Assembly (NCBI GenBank): GCA_920105625.2
Contig: OV050030.1
Location: forward strand, 110,156,814 to 110,220,813
DNA from: Clusia tigrina
Lineage: Eukaryota > Arthropoda > Insecta > Diptera > Clusiidae
Length of the DNA stretch: 64,000 nucleotides
Direction: 5' to 3'
Under the pieces are notes generated by a model that worked only from the letters and a program-made list of their open reading frames with translations, did not search any database and was not told the origin of the DNA. Both the position numbers and the translations under genes were made by a program. Shown one piece after another: positions 37,862-49,498 of the stretch (its first letter is position 1; every line of letters starts with the position of its first letter).

Positions 37862-40500
37862 ATGCTGCTGCATCCTCTCCGCGAATCAGCATCTATAGGA
37901 TGCATGCATAATTTGGTCACAGCTCGTTTGAGTAATACAATGGATGTGCGAAGGACTGCTACACGAACCACGTTGTCCTTCCCTTTTATCGCTTCAGCCA
38001 CTCTCGCCAGTAGCTATTTTAGCGGCAGAGCATTTTCATCCTTTATTAAAACAAGAGTTCTTACCTGTATATACCCAGAGAAGCATTGCCATTTGATTCT
38101 GTGATGCAGAAGGCTTAGATACTCCGAACTCCATTTTCGCGAAAATGGTTGTTGTATACGACAGACGCTTTATCAACGATCCAGATGATTTAAATTTATT
38201 GCAGAAACATCCGGTATAATCATAGCTGTGCAAGCTCCTCCAATAGAAGTGAGCCGGAGTTATTACGTCCAGATCATCAGGGCTATCAGAAATTGGACAA
38301 AGAGGACGTAAATTTAATACAGCAGATATTTGGCATATAAAGGTGCATAGTTCTTGGAAATCTAAAATATTTAAGCCTACTATTTTTAGGAGCAAAATGA
38401 AATTTACCAGTTTTTATGGCTGTCTCCCAGAGGCCCCCAAAATGTGGAGATCTAGGTGCTTTTATCTTCCAGTCGATACCAACGCTAAGACACTGCTGCT
38501 GAATTGCCTTTAAATGGTTCTCCTTGAAGAATAGCTGTTTGAGAGATGCCAATTCATTTTTGACTCCTACGAAGTTTATTGCGTTATCCGACCAAACAGT
38601 TTTAGGTTTCCCTCGAGTACATATAAAACGACGTAGAGCTGCCAAAAATACAGCAGTTCAAAAATCTTTTACCAGTTTATAATGCACAGCCTTTGTAGAG
38701 AAGCAAATAAAAGGGCAAAAATATCATTTTGTTGGCGGCCTATTTCTAATTTCCCAACGATAGAAGAAAGGCCCACAAAAATCAATTCCTGTTACCATGA
38801 AAACTCTGTTCGCTCGTACTTCTGGTAAGTCACCCATAATTTGCTCTATTAGCTTTGGTTTTACATGCACGTATGTAATATATTTATTGATTATGCGACT
38901 TATTGCCTTGCGTCCACCAACAGTCCAATATTATAAGCGAATTGCAGCTAAATAAGCCTGTGGTTCTGCATGCAGTAATTTGCAATGAACATGATACTCG
39001 TATATTAAAACATTTGTTACAGGGTGCTCCTGAGGCAGGATGGTAGGATGCTTAGATTCAAATTCAAGTGCTGAATGCTGCAGTCGCCCTTTCACTCGCA
39101 TTAATCAAAATCATCTAAAAATGAGAGTAAGAGAGCAAATTTTACTTGATGATGCGACGGAACCACTTCTATATCATTCGAAGCACCAATTTTGTGCCCA
39201 GGCACACATCCGTAGCTGCAAGTGAACCCCTTTGTAGATATAACCGAATACCCGTTGCAGTCTTTCAAAAGAGTTGACAAATTTTTATTGCAAAGATAAA
39301 TCCAAATTTGAGGCTAAAAATAAAATATTTTTTCGCTTTTCTGGTAATTCTTTAACATAATTTGGGTTTGATGGCCAATTATCCGGACAGCCTTGAAGAA
39401 ATTGAAGGCAGATTTTAGTAATTGCCGTGATGTAGATCCTCTTGACAGAATATCCGCAGGATTCATTGCTGTTGGTACATAGTGCCATTTCATGCCTGAA
39501 GTGAGATTTTGAACCTTGTTTACTCGATTAGACACAAGTTTCGTGTAATTTGATGGCTCATTTTGTAGCCACAATAGTACCACCATTGAGTCTGGCGAAC
39601 AATAAAAATCACCTCCAAATATTACTAAGTTCACAATTGAGCTAATAAGTTCAGATAATAGCATGGCTGTAGATAGTTCTAATTTTGGAGTCTTTAGCGG
39701 CGCATCTCATGATTTTGAACACAGCAAATCAACCTTGATGTCATTTTTAATTTGAGATCGAACATAAATGCAAACTCCATAAGCTGATCAACTTGCGTCC
39801 CAAAATGCATGAACCTCCATCATTCTACAGAGCCACAAAACCAGGTGGGGAAACTCACAACTTTCTACAATCTTTAAATCTTCCAATAAATGTATCCATG
39901 CTGAATGAAATTCTTGAAATAGGCTTTCATCCCAAACAACTTAGTCTTCCACAATTCCTGAAGCATTATTTTTGCCTCGGAAATAACAGCATAAATTCGA
40001 GCAATGGTGGATAATACCCACCGTTTTGTAATTTTACCCAGCACTGGGTATGGCGATCCCGATTTGGTTTTCAGAAACACTACTGCAGTAGCAAGAAATA
40101 CTAAATCCTCAGGCAAAGAGAGATTTAGGTGCCGTTGAGACCAAAGCTAACTTCGCGCTGGGGGCAGCAGGAGGTATGTTCGAAAAGGTAATTGCTGAAG
40201 AAGCGGAGTAACGTGGGTTAATATGATCAAAGTGTAGTAATGTAAGATGCTTAGCTTAGCACTGCTTGCAGCAAAGAGATCTACAATTTTTAATGGTATG
40301 CCCTCTTTTTAAACAATTTATGCAGAGCAGAAGCTTTTTACTCTCTTTAAAACGTAATGAGAGGGATAAATTCCGAAATAGCGGACAGGATGTAATTATA
40401 TGCTTCCTTGCACCACAAAACGCTCAAGGTTGCTTCAATTCAATTGTAACCAATGCATGCTTTGATATAGCTTGATATTTATCACCCACCTGTTTGACTG
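37862..40500 (-). mobile_element. BEL-2, gutted BEL/Pao element
   Basis: Minus strand. From right to left: gag zinc knuckle (about 40340-40290: CINCLKRGHTIKNC), the start of the protease region, then directly the A17/RNase H region (40116-39314), H2C2 (about 38900), integrase core (38645-38286) and the C-terminal tail (about 38000-37870). Most of protease and all RT catalytic motifs are missing between about 40150 and 40100. No paired LTRs. Confidence 0.75.
37870..40116 (-). pseudogene. BEL-2 pol remnant (RNase H to integrase)
   Basis: LPLS-like FLATAVVFLKTKSGSPYPVL and IARIYAVISEAKIMLQELWK at 40116-39900 (peptidase A17/Pao region), FGGDFYCSPDSMVVLLWLQN and HYVPTAMNPADILSRG at 39664-39400 (RNase H-like region), VHVKPKLIEQIMGDLPEVRA and TGIDFCGPFFYR at about 38870-38770 (integrase entry, first Asp), WSDNAINFVGVKNELASLK and APRSPHFGGLWETAIKTGKF at 38590-38400 (catalytic core, second Asp and Glu), RPLCPISDSPDDLDVITPAHF at about 38300. 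Many frameshifts. In the family this encodes the integration and RNase H functions. Confidence 0.75.
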
Positions 40501-41705
40501 GTGTTTGGCTTACCAAGGCTGCACTTATAACTTCCATTATTGATTAATGCTTAATCAGGCAAATAAAGCATATGATCATAAAACCTTATGCTTTGCTTGT
40601 AGAAAACGAACAGTTATATATTAAAGTATTTTATTTGTTGTATAACAAAGACGGTAAACCAAAAATATTCTCCAAAAACCGCATGAAACATATACATTAA
40701 AAATTGATGCGATTAAGATTGGGACATAGTTTCTATTTTTTACTTATTTAATAAACGAATAATAATAATAATAATAATAGTTGTTTTTTAGTTTGGTTTA
40801 AGGTGTTAGTAACAAACTTGCAGAACAAATAATGTAAAAACATTCTTAATATTCATATGGAAATCCACTTTAATGCAACAAAGCAAATTTTTTCCGCCAT
40901 GGTGAATTCCAAAAGAATAATAAATATACACGCAGAGGAGTTCACTGAAATAAATTTTTATTAATTATTTTAGTGATTACAAGTGTAATATTATGCAAAA
41001 AAACCAAATAATTATGATTCGACAACTTATGATTACCATGGTGGATTTACAGTGAACAAATATGAAAATAAAGAGCAATTGGATCAGATTTGATATTAAC
41101 ACTTTATAAAATATTAAATGAACTTGTTAATATTTGACTTTTCAACTCTAAATTAAATATAATATTTTGGTTGGATTAATTATATATTTTATAGAAGTAT
41201 CATAGTTCGTTTTAATATAAAAATGAGGGGACCCCCTAAAAGTTTAATTTAAACGTAGCCCTGATATCATATGATTTTATTTCACCAAATATTCACCACT
41301 TTACACACCATAGATAAGTCACATATGGAATATGTATACAACGACCACGAAACGGTAAAAAAATAAAGCTGGAAATTGTCGCTTATTGTTGTTCTTTGCT
41401 TATAGCCTTACGCATTTTGCGGTGATACTTCAACATTACACAAGTTAGTTGTTCCGTGAGCTATTGTTGTATTAAAATGACAATTCCAACTTCTAACATT
41501 TCCGCTTTCAATTATTTTAAATATCTATAGTTTTTTTCAGATCTGATAACTGAATATTTGGAACTTTCCAACTGATATTTGTAAGTTTTAGTTTTAATTT
41601 AATATCTTCCCCAGCAACTATTGAATGGAAAGCTTTTACATCTGATTTATGGAAAGCTTTTACATCTGATTCACTTCATGTTTCGAAAAAGTTTTTATAT
41701 CAATT
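40501..41705. other. A+T-rich region without genes
   Basis: Contains (AAT)n at about 40757-40779 and a 24-bp tandem duplication (ATGGAAAGCTTTTACATCTGATT at about 41626 and again at 41650). BEL-3 has inserted at its right edge. No ORF of substance and no TE motif that I can name. Confidence 0.6.
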
Positions 41706-41710
41706 GATGA

Positions 41711-41916
41711 TGTTGCGGTTTGAGACGGTTCCGGGTGTGTCTGGAAGCGTGAATTTACTCGATTAAATTCGATTGAATAAAAACACGTCCGATTGGCTTG
41801 AATATGTTTATTTAAAAAGAAGGAAGCAAGACAGGATGTCGAGTTTGACAATTGGAAAAACAGTGCTGCCAGCTCAGATATTTAGTTGCAAGAATCTTAC
41901 CAATTAGGCGCGAACA
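41711..41916 (-). repeat. BEL-3 3' LTR
   Basis: 206 bp, TGTTGCGGTTTGA...CGCGAACA on the + strand. Differs from the other LTR by a 29-bp segment (GACGGTTCCGGGTGTGTCTG...) after TTTGA and a few substitutions (GGCTTG/GTCTTG, CAATTGG/CAGCTGG). Confidence 0.95.
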
Positions 41917-41946
41917 TGCCGGCCGCCTTGAACGACTGTTTAAAAC

Positions 41947-44154
41947 TTACATCAAAATTATATGAATTTTATTTGAATATTTAAGTAGCGAAGATATCCA
42001 TATTCGTTGGCAAAAGCGATAACTTGGCGATGGGTCGCAATAGCTCTCCTCGGATGTCCTTAAGTTGACGACCAGAACACGACCATCAGCACCGGGGTGA
42101 CTGTCAAGAACACGGCCGAGCTTCCATTTGGTAGGTGGTGCGTTGTCGTCGTGGACAATCACCACATCATCCCTTTGTGAATTTTGCGTTGGACGTAACC
42201 ACTTCGTGCGTCGCTGAAGGCTCGCGAGATACTCGTATCGCCAACGCTTCCAGAAATGTTGCCTTATCGCTGTGATTAATTGCCACCGTTGCTGAAGCGT
42301 TCCTTTAAAAACTTTCAAGTCAGGATCCGGCAGACCTTTTAATGGTTCGCCAACCATAAAATGGCCTGGTGTTAGCACTTCAAAATCGTTGACGTCAGAG
42401 AGTATCCAGCAAATAGGTCGAGAGTTTACGCAAGCTTCAACCTCTGTTAGAATTGTTGCGAATTCTACGTACGATAGAAGAGTAGAGTCTAAGGCACGCT
42501 TGAGGTGGTATTTGATGCGCTTTATACCAGCCTCCCAATAACCACCCATGTGCGGGGCGCTTGGTGGGTTAAAGTGCCAAGAAGTTTGAGCGTCAGCGAA
42601 GTAAGACGTCAGCTTGACGTCACCGATGCAGCGTTCAAATGCAGCACGCAACTCCCTTTCAGCTACGACAAAATTGGTGCCAGTGTCGGAATAAATGTGT
42701 TGGCAATATCCTCTTCGATTGGTGAAACGCTTGAAAGCGGCGATAAAACTAACTGAGGAGAGATCTCCTGCCAATTCCAAGTGTATTGCGCCTGTACTCA
42801 TACAGGAACATACGTACGCCTTCGTTGACTTCGCGCCTCTTCCATGTGTAAATTTTATCCTGTACGGACCAGCAAAGTCAACTGCACTTTGAAGGAAACA
42901 TCGTGTACTGGTAACACGACTCAACGGTAGATCGGACATCTGTTGCTGCAGCGGTTTGCGATTCAGTCGTTTACGTTGTACGCAATGGCGATATATCCCT
43001 CGAACGAGGCTTCGGATACCAGGGACCCAGAATCGGCGTTGAATTGCTGCTTGCATCATTTGCGGCCCGGCGTGCAACATAGCAACGTGGATTTCAGTGG
43101 CGATAACTTTGGCTAGTGACGAATTCTTGGGCAATATCATCGGGTGTTTGATATCGTTTGAGCAAGGTGCGTTTTTAATACGCCCACCTACTCGAAGAAT
43201 GCCTTCGACATCTAGAAATGGCTGAAGGCGAACAAGACTGCTGCGCATGGGTATTGGCTTCTTCAATCTGCAACTAGAAATTTCTTGCACGAAAATGTTA
43301 GATTGGGAGTACCTTACCAATACGAACTCCGCTTTGCAAATTTCCGGGCCGGTTAACGGCCCCAATAGCCGTGCGGCTGCATAGGACTGACGAGCGAATA
43401 TGCGCGAGTTGTTGACAAAGCGAATCAAATAGACGGTAATTCGTTTGAGTTTATTGTAAGAGTGAAATCGGGTTAGCAAATCCCACTCTTCGGCGGTTTG
43501 TGTGAAATGCGACATAGCCTTGCTGGATTTTTGCTCCAGCTCCGTAGTGTGTTGCGTGGAAGGTTGAGACCAGAACCGATTACCTTCTCGAAGCCAGCTT
43601 AGACCATGCCACCATAAGGGGTGAGTGAGTAGTTGCGAAGGCGGGAGACCCCTTGAGGCACAGTCTGCGGGGTTGTGCTCTGAGGCGACATGTCTCCAAT
43701 GTTCTGATGGTAGAACCTCTTGTACATCCGCGACGTGATTTGCGACAAACCCTGACCAACGACTTGGGATACCTTGTAGCCAAGCCAACGTTACCATGGA
43801 GTCGGTCCAAGCATACAGCCTTTCGAGTTTGCGGCCGAAACTTGTTTGTATTTGGCGAACTAGTTTTGCATCTAGATGAGCTGCACAGAGTTCCAATCGG
43901 GGCAAGGAAGTAGTCTTCAGAGGCGCTACCCTAGTTTTCGCAGCGATCAGCACAACTGTCGCCTCGTCGTCCGGCGCTTGTGTGCGGCAATAAATAGCGG
44001 CAGCATAAGCAGCTTCCGGAGCGTCAGTGATAATATGGAACTCAGCGTCTGCAAGTGAACTAATACCTAGCCAGCGACTTAGCTTGAGCGATGAAAACGC
44101 TGCCAGCTCACGTCTATGTTTCAACCAGTCTGTAGCTACGTTAGTTGGCACCAA
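41947..44154 (-). pseudogene. BEL-3 pol C-terminal frame (A17/RNase H, integrase)
   Basis: 735-aa open frame. Residues about 30-200: Pao RNase H-type region (FHIITDAPEAAYAAAIYCRT, LYAWTDSMVTLAWLQG, HVASEHNPADCASRG). About 370-400: zinc-binding integrase start (HVAMLHAGPQMMQAAIQRRFWVPG ... HCVQRKRL; the expected second Cys pair is reduced). About 420-560: integrase core with SAVDFAGPYRIKF (Asp), IYSDTGTNFVVAERELRAAF (Asp) and GGYWEAGIKRIKYHLK (Glu). Tail: LGRVLDSHPGADGRVLVVNL. D-D-E is present, so this part could be functional alone, but it is cut off from an intact RT. Confidence 0.85.
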
Positions 44155-44193
44155 CTCATCCCAGTTTACATTCGAGCGTCAAATCTTCTGCAA

Positions 44194-44855
44194 CTATATT
44201 TTTGAGCGGATGGTACATGGGGCGATGAGTCCAAGCGGGTCCAAAATCTTGCTCCAATCGGAGAGGAAAATGCGCTTCGTCAGCTTGATCGGCAGCACTT
44301 CCAAATTAAATGCAATCGAAAGCGATTCGGCGTCTGTATGCCAAAAACAGCCCAGAGTTCCAATATCGTTTCCATCAGCTAAAAGGTGTGACACCTGTTT
44401 GGATGCATGCGGTATCTGTTCTATTAATGGTTGGCAGTTTGTCGCCCACTTTCGGAGCTCGAAACCACTCTGAGAAAGTACGTGTGAAATGTCTCGTTGA
44501 ACTACTGCTAGTTCTTCAAGAGAGTCTGAGCCGGTCAGCAAATCGTCCATATAAAAGTCGGACATAATGACTTTAGCGACGTTTGACGTGATGTCTTCAT
44601 AGACGCGTTGAACACCACCCTAAGCTTTGTGGTAGCACTCGTTTCTTTCACCACTGCGTGATGCGGCATGTAGTAAGCGGTTTGCGTTGCTGGACCAGCC
44701 GGCTCCATATGGCCCAAGTCAATCAGCTCTTTCATGAACTTTCTGTACTCCTCGTGAAGACGTTTGTTCGTAACGAACCTCCTTTCCATGCTTAGTAATG
44801 CCCGTGCTGCTTTGTTTCGCGATTCAACAATCGGAACCTCCTTTTTGAGCGGCAA
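44194..44855 (-). pseudogene. BEL-3 RT with central deletion
   Basis: 44855-44600: VPIVESRNKAARALLSMERR, AYYMPHHAVVKE, KLRVVFNASMKTS (RT entry). It then shifts frame and jumps to VIMSDFYMDDLLTGSDS (YMDD box, about 44570-44520) and the A17-type segment QSGFELRKWATN ... FLSDWSKILDPLGLIAP. The region between the FNAS block and YMDD (roughly 110 residues in relatives, including the first catalytic Asp) is missing, so RT is dead. Confidence 0.8.
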
Positions 44856-45051
44856 ACGTACTATGAAGCGACCTGCGTCAGCGCGCTGGGTTGTATTGTC
44901 GAATAACCTCTCGCAATAAAGCTCTTCAGCGGTGTAAAACTTTCTCGGCAGTAGCTCTTCAAGTTCCCAAAAGAAGTTCAGTTAGCTGGATGCCACAATA
45001 CAGCGTTGAGATTGAACCAGGTTGCCTTTGTGAAGGAGTGGCGTTTCCGAA

Positions 45052-45928
45052 CTACACCCAACCAAACGCGGTATTCTGCGCCATAGGAGTGCCGCTTTGG
45101 CCCTTCCTCAGGCCATCCAGCAAGAACTTGTCTATCTCATTCATGTCAATCAAAACATCTATTGACCCAGGCTTAGAAAAGTTTGGATCAGCTAGCGGCA
45201 AATCACAAATATGCGCCCACGGTGATTCGGGTACAGCGGTAGTTGGAAGGTCATTTGTAATTTTGGGTAGAATAAGCGTACTCACGTGTAAAGTTGAGTC
45301 TAATGACCTCGGCGACAAGCATACTTTGACTTCTCCCTTGGTACGAACTCCTTGAATCGATCCAATACCTGTGACACAAGCTGACGATGAACTTCTAGGT
45401 AGACGAAGGCGTTGGACGCAGGATTCAGTGATGAACGAAGCATGTGAACCATTGTCGAGAAGCGCCCGAGCGGGTTGCCAGCGACCAGCGTGGTCTTGCA
45501 AATAAACCTCAGCAGTAGCCAGCAAAATAACGCGTTCAGCATCAGCATAGTGCGACGTAACATTGATTGTTTGGCCGGTCTTGTTGTTAGCAGGTGCAGC
45601 CTGTTGGTCGTTGAGGCTAGCGTGGAGTAGCGTGTGATGACGACGTTGGCATATGCGACACGATGATGAACTGCGACATTTCGCGATGACATGCCCCTTA
45701 CTAAGACATGCCCTGACCTTTGATGGCTGTTAGCTTGGCCTTTGAGTCGAGCTGGCTGAGTTTGGAATACGTGTAGATTCTGTGCTCACCTTTGCAGTAC
45801 GTACAGGCTGCAGTTTTTGCGCTATCTGACGATGCATGACTCTGTGATTCGGGCTGGGTACACGTTGTATGAAGAACGTTCTTCGTGGTTGCCCTTGCGT
45901 TGTGAGAAACTGCTGGCACCATTTCCAA
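45052..45928 (-). pseudogene. BEL-3 gag knuckles and protease (DUF1758)
   Basis: CTYCKGEHRIYTYSKL at about 45800 (decayed first knuckle), then in another frame a knuckle near 45690-45630 (KGHVIAKCRSSSSCRICQRRHH-type), then 45525-45052: AEVYLQDHAGRWQPARALLD, NGSHASFITESCVQRLRL. The active-site triplet reads D-N-G, where D-S/T-G is usual. The tail IDVLIDMNEIDKFLLDGLRK is typical of Pao proteases. Frameshifts near 45700 and 45530. Confidence 0.75.
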
Positions 45929-45953
45929 AGACCGCGCTCGTGTTTCGAGAAAG

Positions 45954-46732
45954 TCACGAAGCGCGCCGAATGTCGGCTACTAGCGATAATTTCCATTGCT
46001 TGCGAGTCTCGTAGGCTAATTTCGACACGGTTAGATGGTTAAGCCAATCATCCCAAAACTCAACCGGCCGCCCGAGTTCACATAGCGCACCAACATGTTG
46101 CAAGGTTAGGTTAAGCACATGTTTGATCTCCTTAGAAGAGTCTTTTGTTGCTTTTTCAATCGACGTAAAAGCTCTCATATGGCTGTCGACTATGACTCGC
46201 ATGGCCTTGTAGCGTGATGTCAGCAAGTCCCAGGCCTCAATATAGTTGCTGTCAATCACTTCAAACTGCTTGCCAACTTTGGCATTTAAACAATTGCGGA
46301 GATACTGTAGTTTCTGTCCTTCCGACAGACTTGCATTGGCATTGACGAGTGAACAAAATGCATCATGGAAAGTGAGCCATTCGGTGGGATCGCCACTAAA
46401 TGATGGTAACTGCGGCTTTGGAAGCGGCTTAATTTCAGTGGCTTGAGGAGTAGGTACCTTGAGCGGCACAATAAGGCGTTTGAAATTTGCCTTAGCGATG
46501 GTGTACCAATCCTCACCTTGAATGCGTATTGCTCCTCCACCTCGACGCTCTCTTTGCCGCACAAGATCTCTACCTGTTGTTGGGCTTCACAAAAGAGTAC
46601 CCATTGTTCCCTCAACAACTGTAAATACGTAGATGCAGCCTCCACGTCGACCAAAAGCTCAACGGATTTGCTCGATTGCAAATAGCGTTTTATGGCTCTT
46701 AATGCGGAATCGCGAACTTTAAGCGACGACAT
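45954..46732 (-). pseudogene. BEL-3 gag (DUF1759)
   Basis: ATG at 46732 (MSSLKVRDSALRAIKRYLQS), N-terminal helical region to EQYAFKVRIGT, then a frameshift at about 46530 into 46562-45954: PKPQLPSFSGDPTEWLTFHD, AFCSLVNANASLSEGQKLQY, VIDSNYIEAWDLLTSRYKAM, SKLAYETRKQWKL. This is the Pao/BEL capsid-type core, the same family as the BEL-1 gag. Confidence 0.85.
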
Positions 46733-46805
46733 TTTGCGGGTGCGGTAAAATTTTGTTATATTAAATAACGCGGTGTGGACTGTTGCAAAGAAATATATAG
46801 CGGGA

Positions 46806-46825
46806 TCCGGCTCGAAGGACCAAAA
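46806..46825 (-). other. BEL-3 primer-binding site
   Basis: Reading minus strand from the 5' LTR, TTTTGGTCCTTCGAGCCGGA follows the LTR end. It is in the position and of the type (TGG start) of a tRNA 3'-end complement; the tRNA is not identified. Confidence 0.6.
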
Positions 46826-47002
46826 TGTTGCGGTTTGAATTTACTCGATTAAATTCGATTGAATAAAAACACGTCCGATTGTCTTGAATATGTTTATTTA
46901 AAAAGAAGGAAACAAGACAGGATGTCGAGTTTGACAGCTGGAAAAACAGTGCTGCCAGCTCAGACATTTAGTTGCAAGAATGCTACCAATTAGGCGCGAA
47001 CA
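46826..47002 (-). repeat. BEL-3 5' LTR
   Basis: 177 bp, same ends as the 3' LTR. The length difference of 29 bp equals the single indel, which is flanked by TGA on both sides in the longer copy, consistent with a microhomology deletion. Confidence 0.95.
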
Positions 47003-47007
47003 GATGA

Positions 47008-47469
47008 AATATCAATATTTGAGTAAATTGATGAAACCAATTAAGGGAATAATTTACTTATTCCGGAAATAATGAAGTATTACCACTGGAACAAGCGAAG
47101 AGTAATTCAATAATATTATTTGATAATGTTGCTTGTGAAAAACAAAACAAAATACGTGCGTATTTTTTTATGAGCGAATCATAAAGATATTGATAGTTTC
47201 TATTTATACCAAATACCTCTCCATTAAATAGTTGATAATGCAAATATGATTATAATGTCATATAAGGATGAGATAAATAGAAATGATGTCTTTAATGATT
47301 ATGTTGAAACAGATATTATCTTTTCAGTGTTGGAGAGAACGACATGGTTTTCTTGTAATAAGTGAGAATTATAATTTCGATAGTGGACGATTCGCAAAGG
47401 CTTTAATACTTTTGCTCAAATATAAAGGAACAACTGACGCCTAAATACGCTTCAGTATAAAATACAACA
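47008..47469. other. A+T-rich spacer, no gene
   Basis: Continuation of the DNA that BEL-3 interrupted (ATCAATAT next to the target copy on both sides). Nothing else recognisable. Confidence 0.6.
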
Positions 47470-48250
47470 TTAATCTGATCCTATTGAACTGATCTGATTG
47501 ATCTTCAGTTTGTGCAACAAGCCTTTATGCCATGCATTGTCAAATGATTTTGTCACGTCCAAAAATACAGCAACACAGTAATAGTCTAGGTGTGCTATAA
47601 TTTTGTTTGTGTTGTGTATGTGTTGAGAGTGGTTTTCTAAAGCCGAATTGAGGATTGGTACTACATTTTTATGATTAAGGATCTGGCTAAGTTCATCATG
47701 CAATAGTTTTCCACTAATTTTAGAAATTATGGAAAGTAAGCTTATTGGTCTATATGCACTTGTGGCATCTTTCCTCGGCTTCAGCAGTGCAATTATTTGA
47801 ACAACTTTCCATACTTTGGGAAATAATTGTATTCGATAACAACTCATGGGCATCTACCAATAAAGAAAAAACAAGAACACTGTCTAAATATTTTCTAAAA
47901 GTCCTTATCCTCAATAGTTTATACTTACGGAATGTTATTAACTAAATAGTTAATAACATTCCGTAAGTATATATAACCTATTGCAGGTATCTCTGCGAGT
48001 GCTTTGCCTGCCAACATATCATAACCTGGTGCCTTTCTGTGGTTTATTATTTTTTTAATACAATTTCCTAATTTTGATTGCAATGTCAATATTTAAATAA
48101 TTGCATGTTTGAATATATTTGGATGTGTCATTTGAAAGGACTTTTGCAAAGTATTTAGCCAGTGTTGTTGTTTTTTCTTTATTGGTAGATGATGAGTTGT
48201 TATCTATCCGTAGTGGTGGCTGATACCTCTCATTTAGACTCAGATGCACT
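47470..48250 (-). pseudogene. Jockey-E RT fragment, rearranged
   Basis: Reads leftwards: 48249-48055 (RYQPPLRIDNNSSSTNKEKT, YFAKVLSNDTS: the pre-RT linker), a degraded APGYDMLAGKA block at about 48030, then 47853-47470 (LFPKVWKVVQIIALLKPRKD, AYRPISLLSIISKI, AVFLDVTKSFDNAWHKGLLH with a catalytic Asp). Between them (about 47835-47947) sits a plus-sense copy of the linker (SSTNKEKT DNA), inverted relative to the rest and joined at a perfect hairpin. Same subfamily wording as Jockey-C. Confidence 0.75.
47920..47971. repeat. Perfect 24-bp palindrome, 4-nt loop
   Basis: TATACTTACGGAATGTTATT plus AACT (47920-47943), loop AAAT, exact reverse complement at 47948-47971. Lies at the breakpoint of the inverted segment in Jockey-E. 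Confidence 0.95.
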
Positions 48251-48318
48251 AAATATGCCTAAAAACTCACAGCTCTCTTGGAGTGTACAATGTGTCTCTC
48301 CAAATTTAATCGCCTGCA

Positions 48319-49283
48319 ATGCAAAATAAGAACCACAAAGGTTCTACTACGTTTATATATAAGCAACAACAACTAACCAATGTTGCAAATAAAATTTTAG
48401 ATATACAAAAAGCAAAACCAAACGCACCAATTTACTTGCGCGAACGCAGCTCAAACATGTTAACAGAAAATATTGCCAGCTTGAAATGTAAAAATAATGT
48501 TCATGTAATTCCGCTGCTAAAGGGTAAAATACAGGAAACAAATATACAAATATACTCAGAAAATTACTACCTTAGTTAAAGAGAACTACATTAGCTTAAG
48601 AGCCCGTACATAATCAAAACTTGCTTATGAAAACTCTACTTTCTCAAAAATTAATTTTGTAAAAGTATACCATGGAATGCTCACGGTATTAACCAAAACA
48701 AAATTGAAATAGAAGATTTTCTAGAATGTAATAGCATAAACAAACATGCTTATCTCAAAAACTCATTTAACTGCAAAATATTACTTCAAACTAGAAGGCT
48801 ACAGTTTTTAGTCAAACCACCCGCCCACAAGGTAAAGGACATAGAGGACGAGGATACTTATTTAGGCGCGATTAAAGCATTATTTATGGAATCCTATTCC
48901 AAACAAAATATCCAATCTACTTCCATCTCTTTACAGTGTTAGAGAGAGAGATAAGTGATTTCATCAGTTTATTGTCCACCTAGGTTTTATATTTACTTCT
49001 ACAACCGATTTTGTTATTTTCTTTAAATCGGTCGGTAACAAATTTCTCTCAGCCGGAGATTTCAACTCTAAACATTCGTACTGGGGCTCACGGTTAATTA
49101 ACCCTAAAGGCAAACAATTATTTGATGCGCTGATAGACTCAAAATGACCTAGATTTTATATCATCCGGAAAACCCACATACTGACCCGCCGATCAAAGAA
49201 AAATTTTCCGATCTTATTGGCTTTGGCATAATCAAAAATATAGAAAGGTATTTGTTTGGAAACCGAGTCCAGTTTCGGACTTA
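48319..49283 (+). mobile_element. Jockey-F, left part (split by R1)
   Basis: ORF1 start at 48319 (APIYLRERSSNMLTENIASL, VHVIPLLKGKIQETNIQIYS) to about 48580. Most of ORF1 is then missing, and endonuclease pieces follow: YHGMLTVLTKTK (altered start), TRLKH-like at about 48860, FLSAGDFNSKHSYWGSR-like at about 49040-49100, and DLIGFGIIKNIERYLF at about 49200-49260. The coding match ends at the R1 insertion (49283) and the later part of ORF2 lies at 63125 onward. Confidence 0.7.
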
Positions 49284-49498
49284 TTATTTTTTTTTTTTGG
49301 GTAGAGAGGGTAAAAATGCCTGCCGCATCATCAAAACTGTCGTCACATATTTCGTATGTGAGAATTGCACCCACTAAAACATCCCCCTCCCTCGCTGAGA
49401 ACATCTCCCCACCCTGGAACCCTTTTTATTATTATTATTATTGACAGGCTAAAAGAACACCGCGACCTAAAAGATCTATTGTGCAGCCTCGTACCCAA

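Larger units (their letters stand above)
41711..47002 (-). mobile_element. BEL-3, BEL/Pao element with both LTRs
   Basis: LTRs 41711-41916 and 46826-47002; target duplication GATGA at 41706-41710 and 47003-47007, the 5 bp typical of BEL/Pao. Minus strand, gag-protease-RT-RNase H-integrase. A 735-aa C-terminal pol frame is still open, but RT has lost its middle and gag/protease carry frameshifts. Close in LTR sequence, so fairly young. Confidence 0.95.

Noticed and set aside
40756..40780. CRISPR-like or other regular array at (AAT)n
   Set aside because: Simple trinucleotide repeat without spacers; no CRISPR array seen anywhere.
44027..44473. 148-aa + strand ORF in BEL-3
   Set aside because: Opposite strand of the RT/A17 coding sequence; shadow.
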